NCBI GenBank assembly: GCA_007571275.1
Contig: RKRS01000048.1
Location: 1 to 31,957 of the forward strand
Origin: Dehalococcoidia bacterium
GTDB taxonomy: Bacteria > Chloroflexota > Dehalococcoidia > Bin125
Length of the DNA stretch: 31,957 nucleotides
Direction of reading: 5' to 3'
Positions within the stretch are counted from its first letter, which is position 1, and each line of letters begins with the position of its first letter. A model generated the notes under the pieces. It searched no databases. It had not been told where the DNA came from and saw only the letters and a program-made list of their open reading frames with translations. Both the position numbers and the translations under genes were made by a program. Shown in pieces: positions 16,296-23,028 of this stretch.

Positions 16296-16365
16296 GGCAT
16301 ACCTCCGCGCTAGCTGATGGCAGGCTCAGCGTACTCTAATCAGGAAGCGGATGATGACGATCGGG

Positions 16366-16929
16366 TTAGTGATCAGCCATCTGCGAGCCGAGCGGCAACG
16401 CGCGCCGCAGCGACCAGCCCGAGTGACCATCCGACTGCTCGTTAGCGTCGAAGACGCCAACGTGGGTGACGACCAGAAAATAGCGCTGCGCCGACAGTGA
16501 TGCCGCGGCCTGCAACGCTTCAGCCTCGCGTCGGAAGCGGCCAACCGTGAGTGCGGTGCGTTCCAGCGGTGAGCGCGAGCGAATCAGCGCGTTCGGCGCC
16601 TGTTCGGGGAACAGGTCTCGGTAGACGATCCCCGAGATGCGCTGCGCGTCGTCTGCGCCCTGCTCTGCGACCATCTGCAGCAGATGCTCGCCATTGTCGT
16701 ACCACGACTGCGGCGCGCCGAGCTCAAGCATGAAGGGATGAAACAGACCGAGGATGATCTCCAGCATCTGCTGAAGGTCTTCCAGGCCGTAGTGATCGTC
16801 GAATTGGTCGGTGAGCGGGATGTGCGGCGGGGTTGCGTCGACCTGCTCACGGTCGTACAGGGCGCGGACCAGGTCGATTTGCGCCCGCGCCTGTTCGTCG
16901 GGAACGAGCGCCAACATGCGTTGCACCAT
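16366..16929 (-). CDS. 2H phosphoesterase-like (2'-5' RNA ligase fold) protein
   Basis: A 187-residue protein with the two spaced histidine motifs of the 2H phosphoesterase superfamily: PPHIPLTDQF (about residue 36) and VTHVGVFDAN (about residue 156). The family consensus is His-h-Thr/Ser-h; here the third positions are Pro and Gly, so the classical catalytic threonines are missing or shifted. The C-terminal WSLRRALPLG strand also fits the family. It lies downstream of hsp20 on the same strand, but a strong hairpin (16942-16989) separates them. Activity on cyclic phosphates or RNA ends is unproven; a non-enzymatic nucleic-acid or nucleotide binder is an alternative. Confidence 0.65.
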   Translation of the reverse strand: MVQRMLALVPDEQARAQIDLVRALYDREQVDATPPHIPLTDQFDDHYGLEDLQQMLEIILGLFHPFMLELGAPQSWYDNGEHLLQMVAEQGADDAQRISGIVYRDLFPEQAPNALIRSRSPLERTALTVGRFRREAEALQAAASLSAQRYFLVVTHVGVFDANEQSDGHSGWSLRRALPLGSQMADH

Positions 16930-16941
16930 GAATGCAGGTTA

Positions 16942-16989
16942 ACCCACAGTGGCTCCTCCGCCACCGGGACGGAGGAGCCACTCGTGGGT
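16942..16989 (-). terminator. Long hairpin terminator downstream of hsp20
   Basis: An inner perfect 13-bp stem (16948-16960 with 16970-16982, 9-base loop) is extended by a further 6 bp (16942-16947 with 16984-16989) after a single bulged base, giving about 19 bp. It lies 34 bases beyond the hsp20 stop on the minus strand and just before the next gene. The downstream T-content is low. Confidence 0.7.
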
Positions 16990-17023
16990 CGATGATGATT
17001 GCCGGCTGGCGCCGTAGCCGCGG

Positions 17024-17518
17024 TTAGCTCTCGTCGCTGTCAGCGATCACCTCAGCGCCCGCCTCGCTGGCGGCGGCGCCAATCGCGATGCGCATCGGCG
17101 TGGACTCGGCCGACTTGGGCAGCGACAGTTCCAGGACGCCACTGGCCAGGTGCGCCGAGATCTTCGAAACGTCATACGCAGGATCCAGGCGGAAGCTGCG
17201 CGAGAGCACGGTGCGCCGCACCTCGCGGCGGCGGTACTTGCGATCCTCGCCGGCGCCGTTCTCCGACTCCAGGTCGCTGGAGCGCTCGGCGTGGATGCGC
17301 AACTGACCATCGTCGACGGTCACCGCGATCTCGTCTTCCTGGAAACCGGGAACCCAGGCCTCAATCCCGACCCCTTCGTCGGTCTCGTACACGTTGACCG
17401 GAAGGGTCCAGTTGCTGGTCGGCACGGGCGCCGACGGCCGGCGGTGGCGTCGTCCGAAGGCGCTGCTGAACAGGCTGTCGAACTCGGCGAATGGATCACG
17501 AATCAGAATCTTGCTCAT
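17024..17518 (-). CDS. Small heat-shock protein, Hsp20/alpha-crystallin family
   Basis: A 164-residue ATP-independent holdase that binds unfolding proteins. The N-terminal arm MSKILIRDPFAEFDSLFSSAF is followed by the alpha-crystallin domain (about 40-140) with VNVYETDEGVGIEAWVPGF and the family signature ASGVLELSLPK (A-x-x-x-GVL). The C-terminal tail is acidic and lacks an obvious I-x-I anchor (ES repeated). ATG 17518 was chosen: AAAGGG lies 7 bases upstream on the minus strand. A GTG at 17521 is the alternative. The gene faces the dnaJ-hspR-clp operon across a shared 170-bp control region that carries palindromes, so joint heat-shock control by HspR is likely. Confidence 0.9.
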   Translation of the reverse strand: MSKILIRDPFAEFDSLFSSAFGRRHRRPSAPVPTSNWTLPVNVYETDEGVGIEAWVPGFQEDEIAVTVDDGQLRIHAERSSDLESENGAGEDRKYRRREVRRTVLSRSFRLDPAYDVSKISAHLASGVLELSLPKSAESTPMRIAIGAAASEAGAEVIADSDES

Positions 17519-17583
17519 CACTCGTCCCTTTCTGGGTTGTCATGGTCAGCCAGCCCCGGTGCTGCCTGACTTCTTGAACAAAC

Positions 17584-17611
17584 CTTATAGTCAATCACTC
17601 AACTTATCCAA
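17584..17611 (-). promoter_or_regulatory. Candidate hsp20 promoter
   Basis: On the minus strand a -35 like TTGGAT (17606-17611) and a -10 TATAAG (17584-17589, five of six to consensus) are separated by 16 bases. The predicted start would give a leader of about 60 bases. The -35 half lies inside the 17593-17617 palindrome, which would allow repression. Confidence 0.42.
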
Positions 17612-17617
17612 GTGATT
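17593..17617. promoter_or_regulatory. Palindromic operator candidate in the hsp20-dnaJ control region
   Basis: The arms AATCACT (17593-17599) and AGTGATT (17611-17617) are perfect complements with an 11-base spacer. The element overlaps the -35 and spacer of the hsp20 promoter candidate. It also contains ACTCAAC (17597-17603), six of seven bases of one HAIR half-site (ACTCAAG), the HspR target; a CTTGAAC at 17573-17579 resembles the opposite half-site but is 17 rather than 7 bases away. Confidence 0.42.
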
Positions 17618-17660
17618 AGATGTAAATCTGGATACATGACTCCATCGATCATCGAATAGC

Positions 17661-17677
17661 TGATAGTATTGCTATCA
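17661..17677 (+). promoter_or_regulatory. dnaJ extended -10 element inside a small palindrome
   Basis: TGATAG (17661-17666) and CTATCA (17672-17677) are inverted repeats around TATTG. The left part reads TG-A-TAGTAT (17661-17669), an extended -10 box. Its start point would fall near 17676, leaving a short leader with AAGGGG 5 bases before the dnaJ ATG at 17692. A palindrome over a -10 box is a typical repressor site. Confidence 0.4.
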
Positions 17678-17691
17678 AGAAAGGGGCAGGG

Positions 17692-18642
17692 ATGTCCAGA
17701 GATTTTTATCAGGTCCTCGGCGTGCCCCACGACGCGTCCAATCGCGACATCACGTCCGCCTATCGCAAGCTCGCCCGCCAATATCACCCGGACGTGACCG
17801 GTGGCGACCGCGACGCTGAGGCGCGGTTCAAGGAGATCAACTCAGCGCACGACGTGCTCTCGGACGAGAAGAAGCGCGCCGCCTACAACAAGTGGGGCGA
17901 CCAGTGGGAACACGCTGACCAGCTGGAGGAACTGCAGCGTCAACGCGGGGGCTTCGGCGGATTCGGGAGCCACCAACCGTTCGGCGGCCAGCAGGGCAAC
18001 GTCCACTTCGACTTCACGAACGCCAACCTCGGCGATCTGGGAGATATTGGCGACATCTTCGGCAGCCTGTTCGGCGCGCACGGCGGCGCGCGAGCCGCGC
18101 AGGCGCCCCACCGCGGGCGAGACATCGAGCACAACCTCAGCGTCTCGCTGCGTGAAGCCTTTCGCGGCGCCACCCGCACCGTGCAGCGCGGTTCGAGTGG
18201 ATCACGCCTTGAAGTCACAATTCCGCCCGGCGTGGATAGCGGTTCACGGATCAAGATTTCCGGCAAGGGCGAGGAGTCTCCCTACCCAGCCCAGGCTCAA
18301 CCTGGCGACCTCTACCTGATCGTCCATGTCGACGACGATCCCGTCTTCAAGCGCGACGGCGATGATCTGCGAGTCCAGGTCGATGTGCCGGTCACAACCG
18401 CCGCGCTTGGCGGTGAAGCCGTCGTACCCACGCTCAGCGGTGGTGGCGGGCTGGCGCTGCGGATTCCGCCCGGTACCCAGAGCGGACGCGTGTTCCGACT
18501 GAGTGGGCAGGGCATGCCGCGTTTCAAGCGTGCAGGGCGCGGAGACATCCTCGCGGAGGTCTCCCTGAAGCTGCCGAATCAGCTCACGCCCGAGCAGATC
18601 AACCTCTATCAACAACTGCGCGATCTGGAGAGCGGTGACTGA
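17692..18642 (+). CDS. DnaJ-family co-chaperone, CbpA type (no zinc finger)
   Basis: A 316-residue Hsp40 that would stimulate DnaK ATPase activity and deliver clients. The J domain (1-70) carries HPD at 32-34 and FKEINSAHDVLSD. A Gly/Phe-rich linker follows (GGFGGFGSHQPFGGQQGN and on to about 135), then two beta-barrel client-binding domains (LEVTIPPGVDSGSRIKISGKG and LALRIPPGTQSGRVFRLSGQGMP). The four CxxCxGxG zinc repeats of class-I DnaJ are absent, so it is CbpA-like. It is the first gene of a heat-shock operon; its TGA shares one base with the hspR ATG (TGATG). dnaK and grpE are not in the window, so this J-protein is encoded apart from them or replaces the usual copy. Confidence 0.92.
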   Translation: MSRDFYQVLGVPHDASNRDITSAYRKLARQYHPDVTGGDRDAEARFKEINSAHDVLSDEKKRAAYNKWGDQWEHADQLEELQRQRGGFGGFGSHQPFGGQQGNVHFDFTNANLGDLGDIGDIFGSLFGAHGGARAAQAPHRGRDIEHNLSVSLREAFRGATRTVQRGSSGSRLEVTIPPGVDSGSRIKISGKGEESPYPAQAQPGDLYLIVHVDDDPVFKRDGDDLRVQVDVPVTTAALGGEAVVPTLSGGGGLALRIPPGTQSGRVFRLSGQGMPRFKRAGRGDILAEVSLKLPNQLTPEQINLYQQLRDLESGD

Positions 18643-18998
18643 TGAGCGACCGGCCCGTCTACACCATTCGCATCGCGGCCCAGCTCGTTGGCGTGCATCA
18701 GCAAACGTTGCGCACCTACGAACGCGAAGGGCTGCTCATCCCGGCGAGGACAGCCGGCCGCCAGCGACTCTACAGCCAGGCCGACATTGAGCGGTTGCTC
18801 GTGATCCGACGCTTGATCGATGAGCTCGGCGTCAATCTCGCCGGCGCCGACATCATTCTGCGACTGCGACAGCAGATCGACGAACTCCAGGACGAAAACC
18901 GACAACTCAAGCGGGAGCTGCAGCGCGTCCGCGACCTACAGCTTCCCGCAGTACGGACCACACAGACAACAAGCTCAGGAATGGAGCGACGACGATGA
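18642..18998 (+). CDS. hspR: HspR-type MerR-family heat-shock repressor
   Basis: A 118-residue MerR-superfamily regulator. The N-terminal winged helix-turn-helix reads YTIRIAAQLVGVHQQTLRTY EREGLLIPARTAGRQRLYS (split here), then DIERLLVIRRLIDELGVNLAGADIILRLR, which is the characteristic HspR pattern; a coiled coil (QIDELQDENRQLKRELQRV) follows. In actinobacteria HspR binds HAIR inverted repeats and represses dnaK and clpB operons, using DnaK as co-repressor. Its place between dnaJ and clp, with overlaps on both sides (ATG 18642 on the dnaJ stop, TGA 18996-18998 within the clp start), implies autoregulation of the operon. No exact HAIR site is present upstream; near matches are described at 17573-17617. 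Confidence 0.93.
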   Translation: MSDRPVYTIRIAAQLVGVHQQTLRTYEREGLLIPARTAGRQRLYSQADIERLLVIRRLIDELGVNLAGADIILRLRQQIDELQDENRQLKRELQRVRDLQLPAVRTTQTTSSGMERRR

Positions 18999-21442
18999 TG
19001 CGACGAGATCGATTCACCAACCAGGCCCAACAGCTACTCGAAGCCTCGCAGCAGCTGGTGCGCGAAAAGCGGCATGCCCAGTGGGACGTGGAGCATCTGC
19101 TCGCCAGCATCGCGCGTGTCGACAACGGACTGGCCCATGACCTGCTCAACGCGCTCAACGTCGATCGCGCGCGCTTCCGCGCCGACGCCGACGCAGCCAT
19201 CGACGTGGCCCCACGACTCAGCTATGACGTGGTCCAGCTGACCGTCACGCCGCGCGTGGTGCAACTGCTCGAACGCGCCAACGTCGAGGCCGAACGACTG
19301 AACGATGAGTACGTCGGGGTTGAGCACCTGTTGATCGCGATTAGCGGAGATACCGGCGGCCCAACCGCGCAGATCATCCGCTCACACGGCATCACCACCG
19401 AGCGTCTCTATAGCGCTCTACAACAGATCCGCGGCTCGCGGCGGCTCGACCAGCCCGACGCGGAGTCGCATTACGACGCGCTCAACCGCTACGCCACCGA
19501 CGTCACACGGCTCGCCTCCGAGGGCAAGCTCGATCCGGTCATCGGTCGCGACGTGGAAATCCGTCGCGTATTGCAGATTCTCAATCGGCGCACCAAGAAC
19601 AATCCCGTGATCATTGGTGAGGCCGGCGTTGGCAAGACGGCCATCGCGGAGGCGCTGGCGCAGCGCATGGCCGCCGACGATGTCCCGCAAAACCTGCGCG
19701 GCAAGCGTCTGATGTCGCTGGACATGGGCATGCTCCTGGCTGGAGCCAAGTTCCGCGGCGAGTTCGAAGAGCGACTCAAGTCGGTGATCGACGAAGTCCG
19801 CGAAGCGAACGGTCAGGTCATCCTCTTCATCGACGAGCTACACACGGTTGTGGGAGCGGGCGCGGCCGAGGGCGCGATCGACGCCGCCAACATGCTCAAG
19901 CCGCCGCTGGCCCGCGGCGAGCTGCACGTCGTCGGCGCGACGACCCTGGACGAGTACCGCAAGCACATCGAGAAGGACGCGGCGCTCGAACGTCGCTTCG
20001 CGCCCGTCTATCTGGATGAGCCGTCGACTGAGGACGCGACCACCATCTTGGCCGCGCTCAAGCCGCGTTACGAAACGCACCACGGCATCCAAATCAGCGA
20101 CGATGCCATCGCCGCCGCTGTCCGACTGTCCCAGCGTTATCTGACCGAACGCCGCCTGCCCGACAAGGCAATCGACCTGATCGATGAAGCGGCTTCACGA
20201 TTGGTGATCGACAATCAGTCGCCACCGGCGCGGGTCGTCGAGTTGCGAGGCCGGGTCGCCGAGCTCAAGGCCGAGCAGGAAGCCGCCGCGCAGCGCGAGG
20301 ATTATGAAACCGCCGCGCGGATCAAGCAGGAACTGCTCACGATCCAGGATGAAGCGCAGACCAGCCGCGACGACTGGGACGCCCAACATGCTGCACGCGA
20401 CACGGTCTACGAGCGTGACATCGCCGAACTCGTCGGCGAGATGACCGGCATTCCCGTCAGCCGCATGCTGGCCGATGACGACGCGCGCCTGCTGCGCATC
20501 GAGGAAGAGTTGCATGACCGCGTGATCGGTCAGTCTGAGGCGGTCACAGTCGTCTCCGACGCCATTCGTCGCGCCCGCGCCGGGTTGAAAGACCCAACCA
20601 GACCGATCGGTTCCTTCATCTTCGTCGGACCGACAGGCGTCGGCAAAACCGAGCTGGCCAAGGCGCTGGCCGAATATCTCTTCGACTCCGAGGATGCGCT
20701 CGTTCGCCTCGACATGTCCGAGTACCAGGAGCGACACACGGTCAGCCGCATCGTCGGCGCTCCGCCTGGCTACGTCGGCTATGACGACGGCGGCGGCCTG
20801 ACCGAGCTAATCCGCCGACGCCCCTTTCGCGTCGTCCTGCTCGACGAGATCGAGAAGGCGCACCCCGATGTCTTCAATCTGCTGCTGCAAGTCCTGGACG
20901 ACGGGCGCATCACCGACGGTCAGGGACGCACGGTTGACTTCCGCAACACGGTCGTGATCATGACCAGCAACCTGGGCACAACCGCGCGACCATCCAGCAA
21001 TCTCGGTTTCGCCGGCTCGTACGACGAACGCGCCCGTGACTCGGAACGCGCACTGCGCGATTTCTTCCGACCGGAGTTCCTCAACCGCGTCGATGAGATC
21101 GTGGTCTTCGATCCACTCAGCGCGGAAGAGCTGCTGGAGATCGTGGACCTGATCGTCAAGGAAGAGCAGAGTCGCCTGGCGGATGTCGGACGAAACATCA
21201 AGCTGACTGACGCCGCTCGCCGTCAGCTCGCGCGCGACGGTTATGATCCCGCCTTCGGCGCGCGACCGCTGCGGCGCGTCTTCCAACGGCGAATCGAGAA
21301 CCCACTCAGCAAGCTCCTGATCGCCGGCGAGTTCGCTGAGGGGGCGACCATCGTCGTTGACCGTGTCGGCGATGAATATACCTTCCAGACCAAGACCGAT
21401 GCCGATGCCGTCGCTCCCGAGTCAGCGACTGCTTTGGCGTAG
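18995..21442 (+). CDS. Clp ATPase, ClpC-like (two AAA+ domains, LGF loop)
   Basis: An 815-residue Hsp100 unfoldase with a double Clp-N repeat (1-145), first AAA+ domain with GEAGVGKT (about 207) and ILFIDELHTVVGAG (about 275), a short middle region, and a second AAA+ domain with GPTGVGKTE (about 544) and VVLLDEIEKAHPDVF. The pore loop is KFRGEFEER. The middle region is a short UVR-like stretch (EQEAAAQREDYETAARIKQELL), not the long coiled-coil propeller of ClpB. An LGF tripeptide (NLGFAGS, about 668) sits where ClpC, ClpA and ClpX contact ClpP. Both features point to ClpC, a protease partner, although an operon with dnaJ and hspR is usual for ClpB. Its ATG overlaps the hspR stop (ATGA). Confidence 0.9.
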   Translation: MMRRDRFTNQAQQLLEASQQLVREKRHAQWDVEHLLASIARVDNGLAHDLLNALNVDRARFRADADAAIDVAPRLSYDVVQLTVTPRVVQLLERANVEAERLNDEYVGVEHLLIAISGDTGGPTAQIIRSHGITTERLYSALQQIRGSRRLDQPDAESHYDALNRYATDVTRLASEGKLDPVIGRDVEIRRVLQILNRRTKNNPVIIGEAGVGKTAIAEALAQRMAADDVPQNLRGKRLMSLDMGMLLAGAKFRGEFEERLKSVIDEVREANGQVILFIDELHTVVGAGAAEGAIDAANMLKPPLARGELHVVGATTLDEYRKHIEKDAALERRFAPVYLDEPSTEDATTILAALKPRYETHHGIQISDDAIAAAVRLSQRYLTERRLPDKAIDLIDEAASRLVIDNQSPPARVVELRGRVAELKAEQEAAAQREDYETAARIKQELLTIQDEAQTSRDDWDAQHAARDTVYERDIAELVGEMTGIPVSRMLADDDARLLRIEEELHDRVIGQSEAVTVVSDAIRRARAGLKDPTRPIGSFIFVGPTGVGKTELAKALAEYLFDSEDALVRLDMSEYQERHTVSRIVGAPPGYVGYDDGGGLTELIRRRPFRVVLLDEIEKAHPDVFNLLLQVLDDGRITDGQGRTVDFRNTVVIMTSNLGTTARPSSNLGFAGSYDERARDSERALRDFFRPEFLNRVDEIVVFDPLSAEELLEIVDLIVKEEQSRLADVGRNIKLTDAARRQLARDGYDPAFGARPLRRVFQRRIENPLSKLLIAGEFAEGATIVVDRVGDEYTFQTKTDADAVAPESATALA

Positions 21443-21455
21443 GGCTGAGATCCAT

Positions 21456-21551
21456 GCTGCCCCCTCTGGGAGGAGATGCCGAAGACAGTGGGGGGCAACC
21501 GGGCGCATCCTTCAGTCCCTACGGGACAGCTTCCCCCAGAGGGAGAGCAGC
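21456..21551. other. Structured intergenic element with three-way-junction potential
   Basis: A closing stem pairs 21456-21460 with 21547-21551 and 21462-21470 with 21535-21543 (9 perfect bp), continuing with 21472-21474 and 21532-21534 after one bulge. Inside are a hairpin 21475-21479 / 21505-21509 (5 bp) and a hairpin 21515-21519 / 21523-21527 (5 bp, 3-base loop). It lies 13 bases after the clp stop and about 100 bases before the crotonase gene. It could be a processed or terminating RNA structure, a leader element, or a palindromic repeat unit. No known class recognised and no T-run follows. Confidence 0.45.
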
Positions 21552-21649
21552 GAGGATCCAGCGCTCCCGTGGGAATGTAGACAGGGCCTGGGGTGCAACA
21601 AGGGCAGGCATAGATACACTCAGGGAAACGCCAACGATCTGGAGAGTCC

Positions 21650-22468
21650 ATGACCACCCTGACCGCTCCCGCGACCGAGACGCTGCTGTTTGAGCAGCGC
21701 GGAACCGTCGCGATCATCACACTCAACCGACCCGAGCGACTCAACGCCATCTCTCAGGAGATGCTCGAGGCGCTCTCGGCTCAACTGATCGCCTGCCAGC
21801 GCGATCCCGATGTTCGCGTGATCGTGCTGACCGGCGCCGGGCGGGGCTTCTGCTCCGGGCTTGATCTGGTCGACCAACAACAGCGACTGGGCGCGGCCTC
21901 CGCTGAGGGCGAGCGGCGCGGCTACTCGCTGTTCGACCTGCGCGACGCGCCGCCGGTCGTCCTGAACAAGATGGACAAGCCCGTGATCTGCGCGGTCAAC
22001 GGCGCCGCCGCCGGCTATGGCATGGACATGGCCCTGCTGGCCGACATCCGGATCGCCTCCGACCGCGCCAAGATGGGCGCCGTCTTCGCGCGTCGCGGCG
22101 TGCTGCCAGAATCGGGCGGGACCTGGATTTTGCCGCGCCTGCTCGGCTGGGCGCGCGCGGCCGAGGTCGCCTTCCGCGGCCGCGTGCTCGACGCGCAGGA
22201 ATCGCTCGATGTCGGCCTGGTCAACGAAGTCGTTCCGCACGACGCACTGATGACCCGCACCCTCGAGCTGGCTGAGGAGATCGCCGCCAACGCGCCGCTG
22301 TCCGTGCAGGCGACCAAGCGGATGATGCGGCTGGGCATGGACGAACCGTTCGAGTCCGCCGTCGATCACATCTACCTGCAGTTGCTGCCGCTGATGCAGT
22401 CCGACGACTTCAAAGAGGGCGTCCGCGCCTTCATGGAGAAGCGTGATCCAAACTTCCAGGGTCGCTAA
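21650..22468 (+). CDS. Enoyl-CoA hydratase/isomerase (crotonase) family protein
   Basis: A 272-residue crotonase-fold enzyme acting on an acyl-CoA. It shows VAIITLNRPERLNAIS, the first oxyanion-hole segment GAGRGFCSGLDL, the second in VNGAAAGYGMDMALLADIRIAS, and the C-terminal ATKRMMR helix. At the usual catalytic positions it differs from classical hydratase: the first Glu position is Asp (GYGMDMA), and the second falls in VFARRGV without Glu, while a Glu follows in LPESGGT (about 153). Hydratase, isomerase or another crotonase reaction is therefore open. It heads an operon with the DinB-like gene (11 bases on) and the LLM oxidoreductase. GGAG lies 5-8 bases before ATG 21650. Confidence 0.88.
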   Translation: MTTLTAPATETLLFEQRGTVAIITLNRPERLNAISQEMLEALSAQLIACQRDPDVRVIVLTGAGRGFCSGLDLVDQQQRLGAASAEGERRGYSLFDLRDAPPVVLNKMDKPVICAVNGAAAGYGMDMALLADIRIASDRAKMGAVFARRGVLPESGGTWILPRLLGWARAAEVAFRGRVLDAQESLDVGLVNEVVPHDALMTRTLELAEEIAANAPLSVQATKRMMRLGMDEPFESAVDHIYLQLLPLMQSDDFKEGVRAFMEKRDPNFQGR

Positions 22469-22479
22469 GGGAGACTGAC

Positions 22480-23028
22480 ATGCCGCAACGCGCAATCAGC
22501 AACGACGAAGTCCAGCGCGTCAGCAGTTACCTGCTGGGGCAGGCGGAGAAGTATTCCTGGCTGACGCTCTGGCCGCGTGTGGTCGCAGCGCGACTTGAAT
22601 TTCTTGGCACGCTCGACCGCGTCAGCGTCGAGCAGGCCGCCTGGAAACCGGGCGCGGACGACTGGTCGATCGAGGAGGTCGCCCAGCACGTGCTCGACGG
22701 CTCGCGCCGCAATGCTGACATGATCGCCAACCTCGCCTTCGGCCGCGAGCCAAATCTCGGACCGCAGGGCATTGGCGCGATCGACCCTGCTCAACGCGCC
22801 GCGGAGCTCTCATGGCCCGAGCTGGTCGACGCCCTGCGTGACGACTCGCGTCGCTTCGCCAACGTGATCGACGGATTGCCGGAGCCGCCCGCGACGGAGC
22901 CTCGCCCGTCGCATCCGTTCTTTGGCCCTCTGCATTCTCGCGCCTGGTTTATGTTCCAGCGCGTCCACGACCTCGACCACGTTGGCCAGGTCAACGCGAT
23001 CAAAGAGACCGAAGGCTACCCCTCATGA
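22480..23028 (+). CDS. DinB-like four-helix metalloprotein
   Basis: A 182-residue protein of the DinB/YfiT/MST superfamily, four-helix bundles that often hold a metal through three histidines and include thiol-dependent S-transferases. His70 (WSIEEVAQHVLDGSRR) and the HDLDHVGQ pair (His163, His167) give the expected triad; the WSIEEVAQH helix start is diagnostic. A GGAG-like GGGAGA lies just before the ATG. It is translationally coupled to the next gene by an ATGA overlap (23025-23028). The partner thiol or substrate is unknown; a role in conjugate or maleylpyruvate-like isomerisation is speculative. Confidence 0.78.
   Translation: MPQRAISNDEVQRVSSYLLGQAEKYSWLTLWPRVVAARLEFLGTLDRVSVEQAAWKPGADDWSIEEVAQHVLDGSRRNADMIANLAFGREPNLGPQGIGAIDPAQRAAELSWPELVDALRDDSRRFANVIDGLPEPPATEPRPSHPFFGPLHSRAWFMFQRVHDLDHVGQVNAIKETEGYPS

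Noticed and set aside
17522..17691. Exact HAIR or CIRCE element
   Set aside because: No CTTGAGT-N7-ACTCAAG and no TTAGCACTC-N9-GAGTGCTAA is present; only half-site-like strings at altered spacing.
21620..22495. 291-residue antisense open frame over the crotonase
   Set aside because: Shadow of a conserved plus-strand gene with a good ribosome-binding site.
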